The translations under genes and the position numbers were made by a program. Below, piece after piece: positions 1 through 7,920 of a DNA stretch of 64,000 nt (positions are counted from its first letter, which is position 1; each line of letters starts with the position of its first letter). The DNA comes from Streptomyces violascens. Lineage in GTDB: Bacteria > Actinomycetota > Actinomycetes > Streptomycetales > Streptomycetaceae. The stretch lies in NCBI RefSeq assembly GCF_014649955.1, contig NZ_BMUA01000018.1, forward strand, positions 107,234 to 171,233. The letters are read 5' to 3'. Below the pieces are notes generated by a model that made no database searches, was not told where the DNA came from, and saw nothing but the letters and a program-made list of their open reading frames with translations.

Positions 1-839
1 CCGTGCCGATGCCAGGTCAGGGCCTCACGGTTGCCCATCACCGCCTGAGTGAGCTCGGTCGTGTACTGGTCCCACTGACCGCCGTCGGCAAGGTAGTCGA
101 CCCCGAAGCCCCCGCCCGCGTCGATCACCCGCGGTTCGAGTCCCCGGCTTCGGCACTCGTTCATCACCAGGACACAGCCTTCGAGTGCCACCGCCTTCTC
201 GGCGATGCCGGTCGTGTCCAGGTGATAGCCGACCCCCATGAAGTCCACGGCGTCCTGGTGCCGTTCCACCGCCTTCAGCAGCGCGTCCAGTTCCCCCATC
301 GGCGTCCCGAACCGGCTCTGCCTGGTCAGCAGCCTGACTCCGGGTGAGGAGAACGACGAAAGCCGCAGCAGCACGCGGACACGCGGCAGGCCGTACCGGC
401 GCACCACGGCGGCCAGGTCGTCCAACTCGCCCCGCCCGTCGACGTTGACGGCCGCTCCGCTGCGCGCCGCCAGCCACAGGAACTCCGGGCTCTTGGGCCC
501 CGTCGCCATGATCTGCGCAGGGGTGAATCCCGCCCCGAGGGCGTGCTGAAGTTCACCCACGGACGCCACGTCCATCCCGGCTCCGGCACCTTTCGCCGCC
601 AGGCGCCGCACCAAGGCGCTCGACCGGTTCGCCTTGTGCGCGAAGAAGACCTCACCGCCCAGATGATGCCCGCGGTACACAGCGCGGAAATGCGCAAGAT
701 TCTCGACGATCTGGTCCGGCAGCACCACGTTGAGCGGAGACCCGAGCCCGCCCGCCAGCGTATGGAGGAAGCCGGAGGCGCCCAGCAGCGACGCCAGCCG
801 GGGCTCCAACCGCGGCTCCAGGTATAAGGGGAGATCCAT
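1..839 (-). CDS. PLP-dependent decarboxylase, group III fold (DAP/ornithine decarboxylase-like), partial
   Basis: The reading frame is open from the ATG at 839 to the left edge, so the C-terminal beta domain lies outside the window. The visible 279 residues are the alanine-racemase-like TIM barrel. The probable PLP lysine is K69 in FFAHKAN, HLDTT is near residue 206, and the phosphate-binding glycines are in DAGGGFG near 241. Family knowledge: these enzymes decarboxylate diaminopimelate, ornithine, arginine or carboxynorspermidine. The substrate-specificity helix is not present here, so the substrate cannot be named. A GGGGAGGA-type ribosome site lies about 11 bases before the ATG. The gene follows the zur-like gene on the same strand after about 120 to 200 bases. 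A siderophore or polyamine role is possible but unproven. Confidence 0.85.
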   Translation of the reverse strand, partial: MDLPLYLEPRLEPRLASLLGASGFLHTLAGGLGSPLNVVLPDQIVENLAHFRAVYRGHHLGGEVFFAHKANRSSALVRRLAAKGAGAGMDVASVGELQHALGAGFTPAQIMATGPKSPEFLWLAARSGAAVNVDGRGELDDLAAVVRRYGLPRVRVLLRLSSFSSPGVRLLTRQSRFGTPMGELDALLKAVERHQDAVDFMGVGYHLDTTGIAEKAVALEGCVLVMNECRSRGLEPRVIDAGGGFGVDYLADGGQWDQYTTELTQAVMGNREALTWHRH

Positions 840-955
840 CCTCCGAGGTTCCTCCCCTCATCCAGGGCAGAACACCCCGCCTCAGCAACGGGACGTGATC
901 ACCGAAATCCGCCCAAACGGCCGTTCGGTCTATCCATTTCCCTCCCGGAGATGGT

Positions 956-1453
956 TTACGCCCCCGCCCGCCGCCCCATAGGAGGGCCCTCGCTGGACGG
1001 GGAGGGCAGGGGCGACTTTGAGGAGTGCCGACTGCTATCCGGCGCGGCAGTCCGGGCAGATGCCGGTGAGTTCCAGGTGTGCTCGACTTCGGCGAACCCC
1101 GAGGCGGCCGTGATGCGTTCGGCCCAGGACTCGACGTCCTCGGCGTCGATGGGCATGCCCAGGCCGCAGTCGCGGCACAGCAGGTGGTGCCGGTGTTCGG
1201 CGGCGGCCCGGTGCCGGCAGAGCCGCTCGCCCACTTTCGTGCGTACGACATCGGCGCGGTCGGCGGCCGCGAGGGCAGCCAGGGTGCGGTAGACGGTGCT
1301 CAGGCCGATGTGCGAACCCGCCGTTTCGAGGGTGGCGTGCAGCGTGCGGGCGCTGACGAATCCACTGGCTTCCCTCAACGCCTTGAGCACGGTGGCGCGT
1401 TGGGCCGTACGGCGGCCGATCAGGGTCGCGTCGTCGGGTGGGGTGGTCACCAT
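956..1453 (-). CDS. zur: Fur-family regulator, Zur-like, with a 3' frameshift
   Basis: This is a Fur superfamily protein with an N-terminal winged helix (GRRTAQRATVLKAL, then GLSTVYRTLAAL) and a metal-binding dimerisation half (RHRAAAEHRHHLLCRDCG). The neighbouring ABC-3 metal permeases suggest zinc sensing. After EVEHT, at about 1078-1085, the frame leaves the family pattern and runs to 956. One extra base (for example ACC CTG for ACCTG) would restore ELTGICPDCRAG and a stop at 1035. That region carries the second CxxC, a structural zinc site in Fur proteins. As written, the product lacks it. The start ATG overlaps the upstream permease stop by 7 bases (ATGGTGA), so the two are translationally coupled. 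The break is either a real loss of regulation or a sequencing indel. Confidence 0.8.
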   Translation of the reverse strand: MVTTPPDDATLIGRRTAQRATVLKALREASGFVSARTLHATLETAGSHIGLSTVYRTLAALAAADRADVVRTKVGERLCRHRAAAEHRHHLLCRDCGLGMPIDAEDVESWAERITAASGFAEVEHTWNSPASARTAAPDSSRHSSKSPLPSPSSEGPPMGRRAGA

Positions 1454-2283
1454 GCCGCTGCCACCGCCCTCGTACGGGGCCGTACCACGGCGAGTGACAC
1501 CACGTAGACGGCGGTGACGACGGCCATGATGGTGAAGCTGGGCGGGAGTTGAGGCACGGCATAGCTGAGGGCGAGCCCCGCCCAGACGTCGGCCACCGCG
1601 AGACCCGCCGACAGGGCGAGCGCCCGGTAGGGGCGGTCGGTGAGGCGCTGGGCGGTCCCGGCCGGTGCGGCAAGGAGACCGAGCAGCAGCAGGGAGCCGA
1701 TGGCTTGGGTTGCTTCGGCGGCGGTGGCGCCGACCAGTACCAGGAAGACGATGCCCAGGGCCCGTACGGGAACGCGACGTGCGGCGGCCACCGCCTCGTC
1801 GACGGAGGCGAACAGCAGGGGCCGGGCCACCGCTAGCACCGCCAGGCAGATCCCTGCTGAGACGGCCGCCGCGAGCCAGGCTTGCTGCGCTGAAAGGCCG
1901 AAGATGGAGCCGAACAGGACGGTGACCCCCGCCGTACCGTCGGCCGTGCCGCGCGACGTCGTGTAGAGGGTGAGGAAGAAGACGCCGAGGCCCAGGATCC
2001 AGGAGAAGACGTTGCCGATGGCCACGTCGTCAGCCCGGCCGTGCTTGCCGAGCACACCGATCACGACCGCGAGGAGCACGGTTGCTCCGAACAGGCCGAG
2101 CCGAAGGTCGTAGCCGAACGCGAGCGCCGCGAGCGCACCGGTGAAGGCGACGTGGCTGAGGGCGTCGCCAGTGAAGACCTGGGCGCGTAGCACGAGGAAG
2201 TACCCGACGAGACCGGCGGCCAGGGCGATCGCCGTGCCGGCCAGCAGGGCGTGTACGAAGTAGGGGTGGGAGAAGGCGCACAT
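1447..2283 (-). CDS. Metal ABC transporter permease, ABC-3 family (ZnuB-like)
   Basis: This is a polytopic inner-membrane permease of the ZnuB/MntB type, with about eight hydrophobic segments. Typical ABC-3 features are VGYFLVLRAQVFTGDALSHVAF near the N-terminus, TVLFGSIFGLS in the middle and the ATAAEATQAIGSLLLLGLL loop. The ATG at 2283 (MCAFSHPYF) is chosen because the ABC-3 homology begins there and the upstream in-frame sequence overlaps the previous gene in a non-homologous frame. With an ATPase and a substrate-binding lipoprotein it would import zinc or manganese, but neither partner is in the window. It sits between a truncated second permease and the zur-like gene, in one transcriptional direction. 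Confidence 0.8.
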   Translation of the reverse strand: MCAFSHPYFVHALLAGTAIALAAGLVGYFLVLRAQVFTGDALSHVAFTGALAALAFGYDLRLGLFGATVLLAVVIGVLGKHGRADDVAIGNVFSWILGLGVFFLTLYTTSRGTADGTAGVTVLFGSIFGLSAQQAWLAAAVSAGICLAVLAVARPLLFASVDEAVAAARRVPVRALGIVFLVLVGATAAEATQAIGSLLLLGLLAAPAGTAQRLTDRPYRALALSAGLAVADVWAGLALSYAVPQLPPSFTIMAVVTAVYVVSLAVVRPRTRAVAAAW

Positions 2284-2973
2284 GCCGCACTTCCCGGCAG
2301 TGGTCGGCGGCGTCCGGCCGTGGTGAGCATGCGGCCCAGACGGGCGGCCGCGTAGGCGGCGAAGGTGAAGGTCGTCACGTAGAACCCGATCGGATACGGG
2401 GAGTAGTACGCGGTGATGAGACCCGCCCAGGTCACGCCGAGCGCGATCAGTACCGAGAGGAACAAGCTCGGGACGGGGCGGGCGGCGAGCTGTTGGGCGG
2501 TCGCGGCGGGCATCACGAGGAGACCGAAGACCAGGAGGATGCCGGTGATCTGGCTGGCCTCGGCGGTCGCGGCCCCCAGCAGTACGAGGAAGACCACAGC
2601 CAGGGCTCGCACGGGTACCCCGCGCGCGACAGCCACGTCCGGGTCGACGGAGGCGAGCAGCAGCGGCCGCCCGATGCACGCCAGCACGCTGAGCGCGAGC
2701 GCGCCCACCACGGCGAGCACGGTCATCTGGGCGGTCGTGATCCCCAGGAAACTCCCGAACAGCAGGGAGTTGACCCCGCCGAGGAAGCCCTTGTAGAGGG
2801 ATACGAAGAGGAATCCGCAGGCCAGCACGAAGGCTTGCACGGTGCCGGTGAGCGCGGACTCCTGGCCCCGGCCGCCCTGTCCGGCCCGTGGGATGGCGGC
2901 TATCGCGAGGGCACCGCCGATACAGAACGCGAAGTAGCCGATTCCGGCGCTGATACCGAGGAGTGGCGCGGGT
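2061..2973 (-). pseudogene. 5'-truncated metal ABC transporter permease
   Basis: This is a second ABC-3 permease. Its frame is open from the edge of the IS remnant at about 2973. It contains PLLGISAGIGYFAFCIGG, then a loop and TAGLFGSFLGIT-type helices (seen here as VNSLLFGSFLGITTAQ), and ASQITGILLVFGLLVMP. The N-terminal membrane helices and start codon are missing because the IS256-type element abuts the frame. No other half of the gene lies beyond the IS, so the sequence to the right was exchanged or deleted. At the 3' end the frame lacks the usual stop and overlaps the next permease by about 220 bases, which suggests a further indel near 2300. It is probably non-functional. Confidence 0.75.
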
Positions 2974-3820
2974 GTGTCAACTTAACGGCTGATCTTGGTT
3001 GTTGGGTTATCGCTGGCCGGTGGGGGTCAGGCGGCCATCGAAGGCGATCTGGAAGGCGTTCAGGGGGGCCTTCCAGCGCATCGTCCAGCGGCGGCGGCCC
3101 TTGCCGGTCGGGTCCAGGCTCATCAGTGCCATGTAGACGCACTTCAACGCGGCGGCCTCCGAGGGGAAGTGGCCGCGGGCCCGAACCGTTGATGGCGTCC
3201 ACGAAGACGACCGGGGTAGACGCGGTCCAGCGGGCGGGCCTGCCATCCGCCATGCCCTCCATCACCGTGTCCGTGATCGTGGTGATGGTCTGCCTGGACA
3301 CCTCCGCCCCGTACACCTCGGCCGGATGAGCCGATATCTCCCCGTGCGTGAGGCCCTTCGCGGACAACGGGAGCACCATCTCGTCCACGCCGGTCAGACG
3401 GCGCTGCCGCTTGCGGACGATCTGCGGCTCGAAGGCGCCGGCGGTGTCGCGGGGCACCTTCACCCCGACCGGGCCGACATCGGTCAGTATCGTCTTGGCC
3501 CGGGTGCCGTTCCGGCTGTTGCCGCTGTTCCTGCCGGCCGCGTCGTGCTTGTCACAGCCGACGTGGCCGGTGATCTCGCCCTCCAGGGCGGACTCCAGCA
3601 CCCGCTTCGTCAGCTGCTGCAACAGACCACCCTCCCCGGTCAGCCGCAGCCCCTCCGACCGGGCACGCTCCACCAGCATCGCGACGAGCTGCCCGTCGGA
3701 CACGAGCACAGGCAGCCCCAACCGGGCACTCTCGACAGGCTCCACGGTCTCCAACTCCACGGCGGTATCTGTCACTTGACGTCTCTCCCATGATCGTCAG
3801 ATCCGCCGTTAGATTTACAC
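2974..3820 (-). mobile_element. Deleted IS256-type (Mutator-like) insertion sequence
   Basis: Imperfect terminal inverted repeats frame the element. The left end reads GTGTCAACTTAACGGC and the inverted right end reads GTGTAAATCTAACGGC, matching at about 18 of 23 positions when extended through GATCT. The element is about 850 bp, against the 1.3 to 1.4 kb usual for the family. It carries only the two ends of a transposase gene. I see no target-site duplication, and the interrupted permease does not resume on the right. It therefore marks a deletion or recombination joint rather than a clean insertion. Confidence 0.7.
3007..3775 (-). pseudogene. IS256-family transposase, internally deleted and frameshifted
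   Basis: The N-terminal ~190 residues are typical of the family: LLQQLTKRVLESALEGEITGHVG, then DVGPVGVKVPRDTAGAFEPQIV and the ISAHPAEVYGAEVSRQTIT segment. At about 3200 the frame jumps across a large deletion. A different frame then encodes the normal C-terminus (SEAAALKCVYMALMSLDP, then APLNAFQIAFDGRL, stop at 3007). Most of the catalytic DDE core is missing, so the copy cannot be autonomous. It could still be mobilised through its ends if a complete relative exists elsewhere in the genome. The start at 3775 is the usual family start, about 45 bases inside the right end. Confidence 0.8.
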
Positions 3821-3885
3821 TCCCTCGAGGCGCTGACATGACGCGCTGCCGACAGGCACTCAACGGACCGAGGATGCGTGGCGCA

Positions 3886-4599
3886 ATGAGCAGCCGACTC
3901 TCCGCAATTTCCTTCGACGCGCACCAGCCCGAGCGCCTGGCGCATTTCTGGTCTGGCGTCCTGGGCTGGGAGAGAGCCGACGATTCTTACGACGGCGTCG
4001 CCCTGCTGTCCGGTAGTGACGCCGGCTACCGCCTCGGCTTCCGTCCCTCCCAGGCACAGAAGGTCGCCCAGAACCGGCTGCACTTCGACCTGACCAGCTC
4101 CTCCCTGGAAGACCAGCAGGAGACCGTGGCCAGGGCGCTCGACCTCGGCGCGCGGCACGCCGACGTCGGCCAGGGACCGGACGCATCCCATGTGGTGCTC
4201 GCCGATCCCGAGGGCAACGAGTTCTGTGTCATCGAGCCGGGCAACAATTTCCTCGCCGGCTGCGGCTTCCTCGGAGCGCTCGCCTGTGATGGTTCGCAGG
4301 CCGTGGGCTACTTCTGGAACGAGGCGCTGGGCTGGCCGCTGGTCTGGGACCAGGACGAGGAGACCGCCATCCAGTCGCCGAACGGCGGCACGAAGATCAC
4401 GTGGGGCGGTCCGCCGCTCATGCCGGACCCCGGCAAGGACCTGCACCTCGAACTCGCGCCGGACGGCGATCAGCAAGCGGAAGTCGAGCGCCTGCTCTCC
4501 CTCGGGGCGAAGCGTCTCGACCCCGCCGACGGCGGGGACGGCGCCGTGCTGCTGGGCGACCCCGACGGCAACAACTTCCGTGTGCTCAGGCACCGATGA
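3886..4599 (+). CDS. Two-domain VOC (glyoxalase/bleomycin-resistance-like) protein
   Basis: There are two tandem vicinal-oxygen-chelate modules of about 115 residues. Each ends in the family pattern LADPEGNEFCVIEP (first) and LGDPDGNNFRVLRH (second). Each begins with a segment of the type DAHQPERLAHFWSGVLGW. The second half of each module carries HFDL or HLEL metal-edge strands. VOC proteins bind small hydrophobic or metal-chelating ligands as dioxygenases, isomerases or antibiotic-binding proteins. This tandem type (often called glyoxalase_6) is usually of unknown substrate. The ATG at 3886 (MSSRLSAISFDA) is preferred over the in-frame ATG at 3874, because homology begins there and CGAGG lies at a workable distance. 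The gene begins about 65 bases from the IS end. Confidence 0.85.
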   Translation: MSSRLSAISFDAHQPERLAHFWSGVLGWERADDSYDGVALLSGSDAGYRLGFRPSQAQKVAQNRLHFDLTSSSLEDQQETVARALDLGARHADVGQGPDASHVVLADPEGNEFCVIEPGNNFLAGCGFLGALACDGSQAVGYFWNEALGWPLVWDQDEETAIQSPNGGTKITWGGPPLMPDPGKDLHLELAPDGDQQAEVERLLSLGAKRLDPADGGDGAVLLGDPDGNNFRVLRHR

Positions 4600-5088
4600 C
4601 ACCGGAACCCACGGGAGCCGCGGTGGCGGTTGCTACTGGGAGGAGCGCAGCACGGAGCTGGACAGGCCCCCGTCACCAAAGGGACAGCTCAACGCGTCCC
4701 ACGAGGAGAGCTACACCCGGAGTCGACTGCCCGGGAGGTCGTTCTCAAGGCGTGCGAGCCGGACTTCGGAGGGTTGTACCCGGGGTTGCCTGCAGGGGTG
4801 GCTGGACAGGGGGATGGGCCGTTGTGCCGGAGGGTTCAGCGCAGGTGTGGACCCCTCTTCCGTGATCTTGCTTGTTGTTCCTGGTCAGGCCTTGTGGGCA
4901 AGCCTGTTCCGGGCGCCGACACCTCTTCTACGTGATAGCCGTAGGAGGTTGGGGTTCAGGCAGGGGGCGGGCCGGGCTGTTGCTGTTGTAGATGTACGGC
5001 GGGTCTGTCGAGCACGTGGTGATGGTCGTGGCCCGCCCGGAGGCAGCCTCGGAGTGACAACCCCGAGTCGTCAGCGGATCGACGGGCG
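4600..5088 (+). other. Gene-poor stretch containing a dispersed repeat
   Basis: No convincing coding sequence is visible on either strand. Positions 4731-4945 form copy 1 of a ~210-base dispersed repeat (see separate entry). The flanking bases show no clear promoter. Confidence 0.5.
4731..4945 (+). repeat. Dispersed repeat RA, copy 1
   Basis: This ~210-base segment recurs as a direct repeat at about 6668-6880. Shared blocks include GGTCGTTCTCAAGG, GGGGTGGCTGGACAGGGGGA, TTCCGTGATCTTGCTTGTTG, GGCAAGCCTGTTCCGGGCGC and CGACACCTCT. By eye the copies are roughly 85% identical, with small indels that break any common reading frame at the ends. No transposase or inverted ends are visible. Confidence 0.75.
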
Positions 5089-5334
5089 GTGCATGTGGCC
5101 GGTGGCTGGGTCGTGCACCTGGTGGGGGATGGCCATGTCCTGGAGCCCGGCCGGACCGATCCGGTGCAGGCGGCACTGGCGTTCCAGGAGCAGGGCGCAC
5201 GGTGGCTGCAGCTGGTCGTCGCCGAAGACGGCACCGAAGGCGGTGGACTCCTCCAGGCCCGCCGGATCATCGACTTGATGCTCCCGGAGCTGGCCGTGGG
5301 GAGTCGGGGCGGCCCTGACGTGCGGGTGTGGTGA
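5089..5334 (+). pseudogene. HisA/PriA-like N-terminal fragment
   Basis: The 81-codon frame reads like the first third of a phosphoribosyl isomerase (HisA/PriA). A strand of the type GWVVHLVGDGH (compare the family pattern DGRVVRLVQGD) is followed by DPVQAALAFQEQGARWLQLVV, which matches the family's DPVEAALAWQEAGAEWLHLVD. It then ends in unrelated residues and a stop. A full barrel needs about 240 residues, so this is a relic or a very short derived protein. The GTG at 5089 is only a possible start and no good ribosome site precedes it. It lies 55 bases before the aminotransferase gene on the same strand. Confidence 0.45.
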
Positions 5335-5388
5335 TCGTCTCGGAATGTGCCACAGCCCCAATACGCAAGATCGCTTAGGGTGACGGGC

Positions 5389-6180
5389 ATGGATGATCAT
5401 CGTTTCCCGTACGTCCAGGTTGACGGGTGCGCCGTCGCTCCGGATCCGCTGCCCACGGTGTTGATGGGCGGATTCGGTCACATGACCGCGATGCAGGTCA
5501 GGTCTGGCCGGGTGCGTGGGCTCGACCTCCACCTGGCCCGTCTGGACATGGCCACCCGGGAGCTCTTTGGTCAAGGGCTGGACGGTGCCCTGGTCACCGG
5601 CCGGCTTCGCCAAGCCCTGGAGGAAGCAGCAGTCACCGACGCATCAGCGCGCATCTACGTCTATCCACCACAGGCAGGACCGCTCCCGGTGACGGTGGTC
5701 GTTGTCCGTCCTCCCGCGCCCGAGCTCGCTGGACAGCGTCTGCGGAGTGTGTCCTACCTTCGTCCCTTGGCCCATCTCAAGCACGTGGGGGTGTTTGGCC
5801 AGGCCTACCACTTGAAGCGGGTGGCCGCTGAAGGATTCGACGAGGCGCTGCTGGTGGGGCCGGACGGCATGGTGGTCGAGGGGGCCGTCACGAACGTGGG
5901 CTTTCTGAAGGGCGGCACGGTGGTATGGCCCCAAGGGTCTTCCCTGGACGGCATCACGATGCTGTTGCTGCGGCGGGAACTGGACCAGGCGGGAACCGCC
6001 TGGTGTGAGGAACCGGTGCCGTTGGCGGACATAGACCGCTTCGATGCAGCCTTCGTCTGCAACTCCCAGGGCATCGCCGCGGTGACCCAGATCGATGACA
6101 TCCGGTATCCGCGGGACACGGCACTTGTGGGTACGCTGCAGAAGATGTACCAGGCCGTCCTATGGGACGAGCTGCACTGA
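5389..6180 (+). CDS. PLP aminotransferase class IV (BCAT/ADC-lyase superfamily)
   Basis: This 263-residue protein has the class IV fold. The likely PLP lysine is K131 in LAHLKHVG. The AEGFDEALLVGPDG strand follows, then VVEGAVTNVGF (the E164-G motif and TN that bind PLP) and the LDGITMLLLRREL segment. The family includes branched-chain aminotransferases, D-amino-acid transaminases and 4-amino-4-deoxychorismate lyases. The substrate cannot be told from the motifs seen here. The ATG at 5389 is chosen over an upstream frame extension because family homology starts there and AGGGTGACGGGC precedes it. The gene stands alone between repeat-rich non-coding DNA. Confidence 0.85.
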   Translation: MDDHRFPYVQVDGCAVAPDPLPTVLMGGFGHMTAMQVRSGRVRGLDLHLARLDMATRELFGQGLDGALVTGRLRQALEEAAVTDASARIYVYPPQAGPLPVTVVVVRPPAPELAGQRLRSVSYLRPLAHLKHVGVFGQAYHLKRVAAEGFDEALLVGPDGMVVEGAVTNVGFLKGGTVVWPQGSSLDGITMLLLRRELDQAGTAWCEEPVPLADIDRFDAAFVCNSQGIAAVTQIDDIRYPRDTALVGTLQKMYQAVLWDELH

Positions 6181-6397
6181 GACGGCATCCGCTTCCTGCG
6201 GGGCCAGGTGACGGGCTGTGGTCTGGCGAGGGGAAGCCTGCGAGGCCCGCGCGCGGTGTCCGACGCACTCCCCGACGGCGTCGAGGCTGCGGGACTCGTA
6301 CGCGATGCCCGGGCGCTGGTTGTCTCGGACTCGTCTGGGGCGGCGGGGATGGACCGGGCTTGCTGGTTGCGCGCTGCTGGGCTGTGTCGTCCCAGTG

Positions 6398-6645
6398 GGT
6401 TTGAGTTGGTGGTTGTGTTGGCGGGGTTGTGACCTGCGGTGCTGCACATTCTGGGACGGGTTGGTGCGGGGCTTGGGGCTGTTGTTTTCTGGGTTTCTGG
6501 GTGGGGTTGGGGCTTTGACCTGGTGTGCTGCTGGGAGTGGGATTGCTGCACAACGGTTGGGACTTCCTGGGGTGTTGTAGCGGGGTGTGGCTGGTGGTTG
6601 GAGGGTGTTCGGAGTTCGGATCACGGGTTTGGGGATTCGTCTGCT
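6398..6645 (+). repeat. Dispersed repeat RC, copy 1 (T/G-rich)
   Basis: This ~250-base segment is nearly identical to 22457-22710. Shared blocks include GTGGGTTTGAGTTG, GTGCTGCACATTCTGGGACG, CTGTTGTTTTCTGGGTTTCT and GGGATTGCTGCACAACGG. Differences are a few substitutions and one short insertion (CTGGTGG) near 6591. The top strand is rich in G and T and unusually T-rich for this genome. No start codon with a ribosome site leads a conserved frame through both copies. Copy 1 is followed after ~20 bases by repeat RA copy 2. Confidence 0.85.
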
Positions 6646-6667
6646 CGGTCCGGCCCGCGCGCCGACC

Positions 6668-6880
6668 GCCGGGAAGGTCGTTCTCAAGGTGTTCGAGCAC
6701 ATCTTGGGTTGTACCGGGGGCTGCTTGCAGGGGTGGCTGGACAGGGGGATGGGCCGTTGTGCCGGAGGTTGCAGCGCAGGTGTAAACCCCCCTTCCGTGA
6801 TCTTGCTTGTTGCTCCTGGTCAGTTCCTGTGGGCAAGCCTGTTCCGGGCGCCGACACCTCTACCACGCGATAGCCACGGG
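6668..6880 (+). repeat. Dispersed repeat RA, copy 2
   Basis: This is the direct repeat partner of 4731-4945, starting at AAGGTCGTTCTCAAGG and ending near CGACACCTCTACCACGCGAT. It lies immediately downstream of repeat RC copy 1 and immediately upstream of a pair of hairpins. Confidence 0.75.
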
Positions 6881-6890
6881 CCCCTTTGAA

Positions 6891-6922
6891 GGCGCTTCGC
6901 GCCGGGCCCGCCCCTGCGGGGC
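6891..6922. repeat. Tandem GC hairpins
   Basis: Two short perfect palindromes lie side by side: GGCGCTTCGCGCC (6891-6903, arms GGCGC/GCGCC, loop TTC) and GCCCCTGCGGGGC (6910-6922, arms GCCCC/GGGGC, loop TGC). YNR-type loops in GC hairpins are typical of Streptomyces telomere ends and plasmid replicon regions, but they also occur as terminators. There is no gene immediately upstream to terminate. Confidence 0.5.
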
Positions 6923-7360
6923 AAAGACAACCAGGGGGTGTCTGGGCTTCCTGGGGGCCTAGCGGCCCTGGCAGGCTCGCCTTGGGCCCTTGGGGCCTCC
7001 TGGGCGCTGTCTGGGGCTAGGGTCGGGGCAGCCTGCGTCGATATGGCGTGCGTGGGTGAGGCTCGGTGCCCGGTTTTTCGGGGGGAAGTACCGCCGGGCC
7101 GCCTCAAGCAGGCACCGGGCCCCGGCCGGTGACGAGCGGTCAGCGCGCGCCCGCTTCCGGGCCGGTGCCGAGTTGCCGTCGACTGGGGGAGCGGGGAGCG
7201 AGCGCGGGCCCCTCGGCGGCCGTGTGCGGTGTCTCGGCAGGCTCGGCGGCGAGGCGGGCCCGGTGGGTGGCTGTGGGCTGTGCTGGGGGAGTTGCGGGGC
7301 GGGGGCCGGTGCCCAGGGCGCGGTGTTTGGTCATGGGCCCAGTCTCCGGGGTGCTGCGGC
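6923..7360. other. Gene-poor stretch
   Basis: I see no supportable gene. The sequence is very GC-rich, with open frames on both strands that lack family resemblance or ribosome sites. Confidence 0.4.
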
Positions 7361-7385
7361 GCCCGCCGCTCCCAGAGCGGCGGGC
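7361..7385 (-). terminator. GC-rich terminator hairpin for the gene at 7396-7920
   Basis: A perfect 10-base stem (GCCCGCCGCT / AGCGGCGGGC) with loop CCCAG lies 10 bases beyond the stop of the minus-strand gene. It has no U tract, as is common in Streptomyces. Confidence 0.6.
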
Positions 7386-7395
7386 GGGGGTTGGG

Positions 7396-7920
7396 TCAGG
7401 CTCGTGCGCAGTTCTGGATGCCGATCCACGCGTTCTGGCCGGCCCAGTGTCCGCTAGGGATTTTGACGTCGGTTTCGACCCATGCGGCGTCGTGGCCGCT
7501 GGGCCAGCTCGCGTACATGTAGAACTCCCGGTCGTCGCTGAGTCGGCGGTACCGCGCGTACCGGTGCGGCCCTACTTCTTTGACCACCTTGAACTGCTGT
7601 CCAGTGGTCCAGGTGCAGCCGCTGTCGATGTGGATGGGTTCGGTCTCCGAGCTGGGGTAGCCGTGGTCGCTCTCGCTCATTTTGGTCCACTGGTCCTTGG
7701 CCCACATCTTGTCCCAGTGGGTGACCTTGCAGGTGCTCCCAGGGATAGTGCCGTGGGAGACCTTGTCGCCGATCTTCTTGATCGGGTTCTTGAGGATGTC
7801 GTTGCCTGAGTCGAGAGTGGGCGAGTCCTGGTCAGAGGGGGGCGGCTCCTGAGGGCCTACCTGCTGGGGTTCGGCCTCCTCGTACCCGGCGGCCCACGGG
7901 TCGTCAGTCTGCGTGCTCAT
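7396..7920 (-). CDS. Hypothetical protein, acidic Pro-rich N-terminus
   Basis: I do not recognise this 174-residue product. The first ~45 residues are acidic, rich in P, Q and E and probably disordered. The remainder is a compact, Trp/Tyr/Cys-containing region. It includes two cysteines around the middle (STCKVTHWDKMW and SGCTWTTGQQFKVV) and a third near the C-terminus, and a segment YARYRRLSDDREFYMYASW. There is no signal peptide or membrane helix. The start ATG at 7920 is preceded by GAAGGAAGCGC, a plausible ribosome site. A strong hairpin follows the stop. The gene is flanked by repeat-like DNA on both sides and has no functional neighbour. Confidence 0.6.
   Translation of the reverse strand: MSTQTDDPWAAGYEEAEPQQVGPQEPPPSDQDSPTLDSGNDILKNPIKKIGDKVSHGTIPGSTCKVTHWDKMWAKDQWTKMSESDHGYPSSETEPIHIDSGCTWTTGQQFKVVKEVGPHRYARYRRLSDDREFYMYASWPSGHDAAWVETDVKIPSGHWAGQNAWIGIQNCARA

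Noticed and set aside
1447..2973. Fusion of the two metal permeases into one protein
   Set aside because: The frames differ, and the downstream permease has a clear independent start with full ABC-3 homology.
4600..4730. T-box or other riboswitch ahead of the class IV aminotransferase
   Set aside because: I could not find a specifier stem or a conserved T-box sequence, and 800 bases separate it from the gene.
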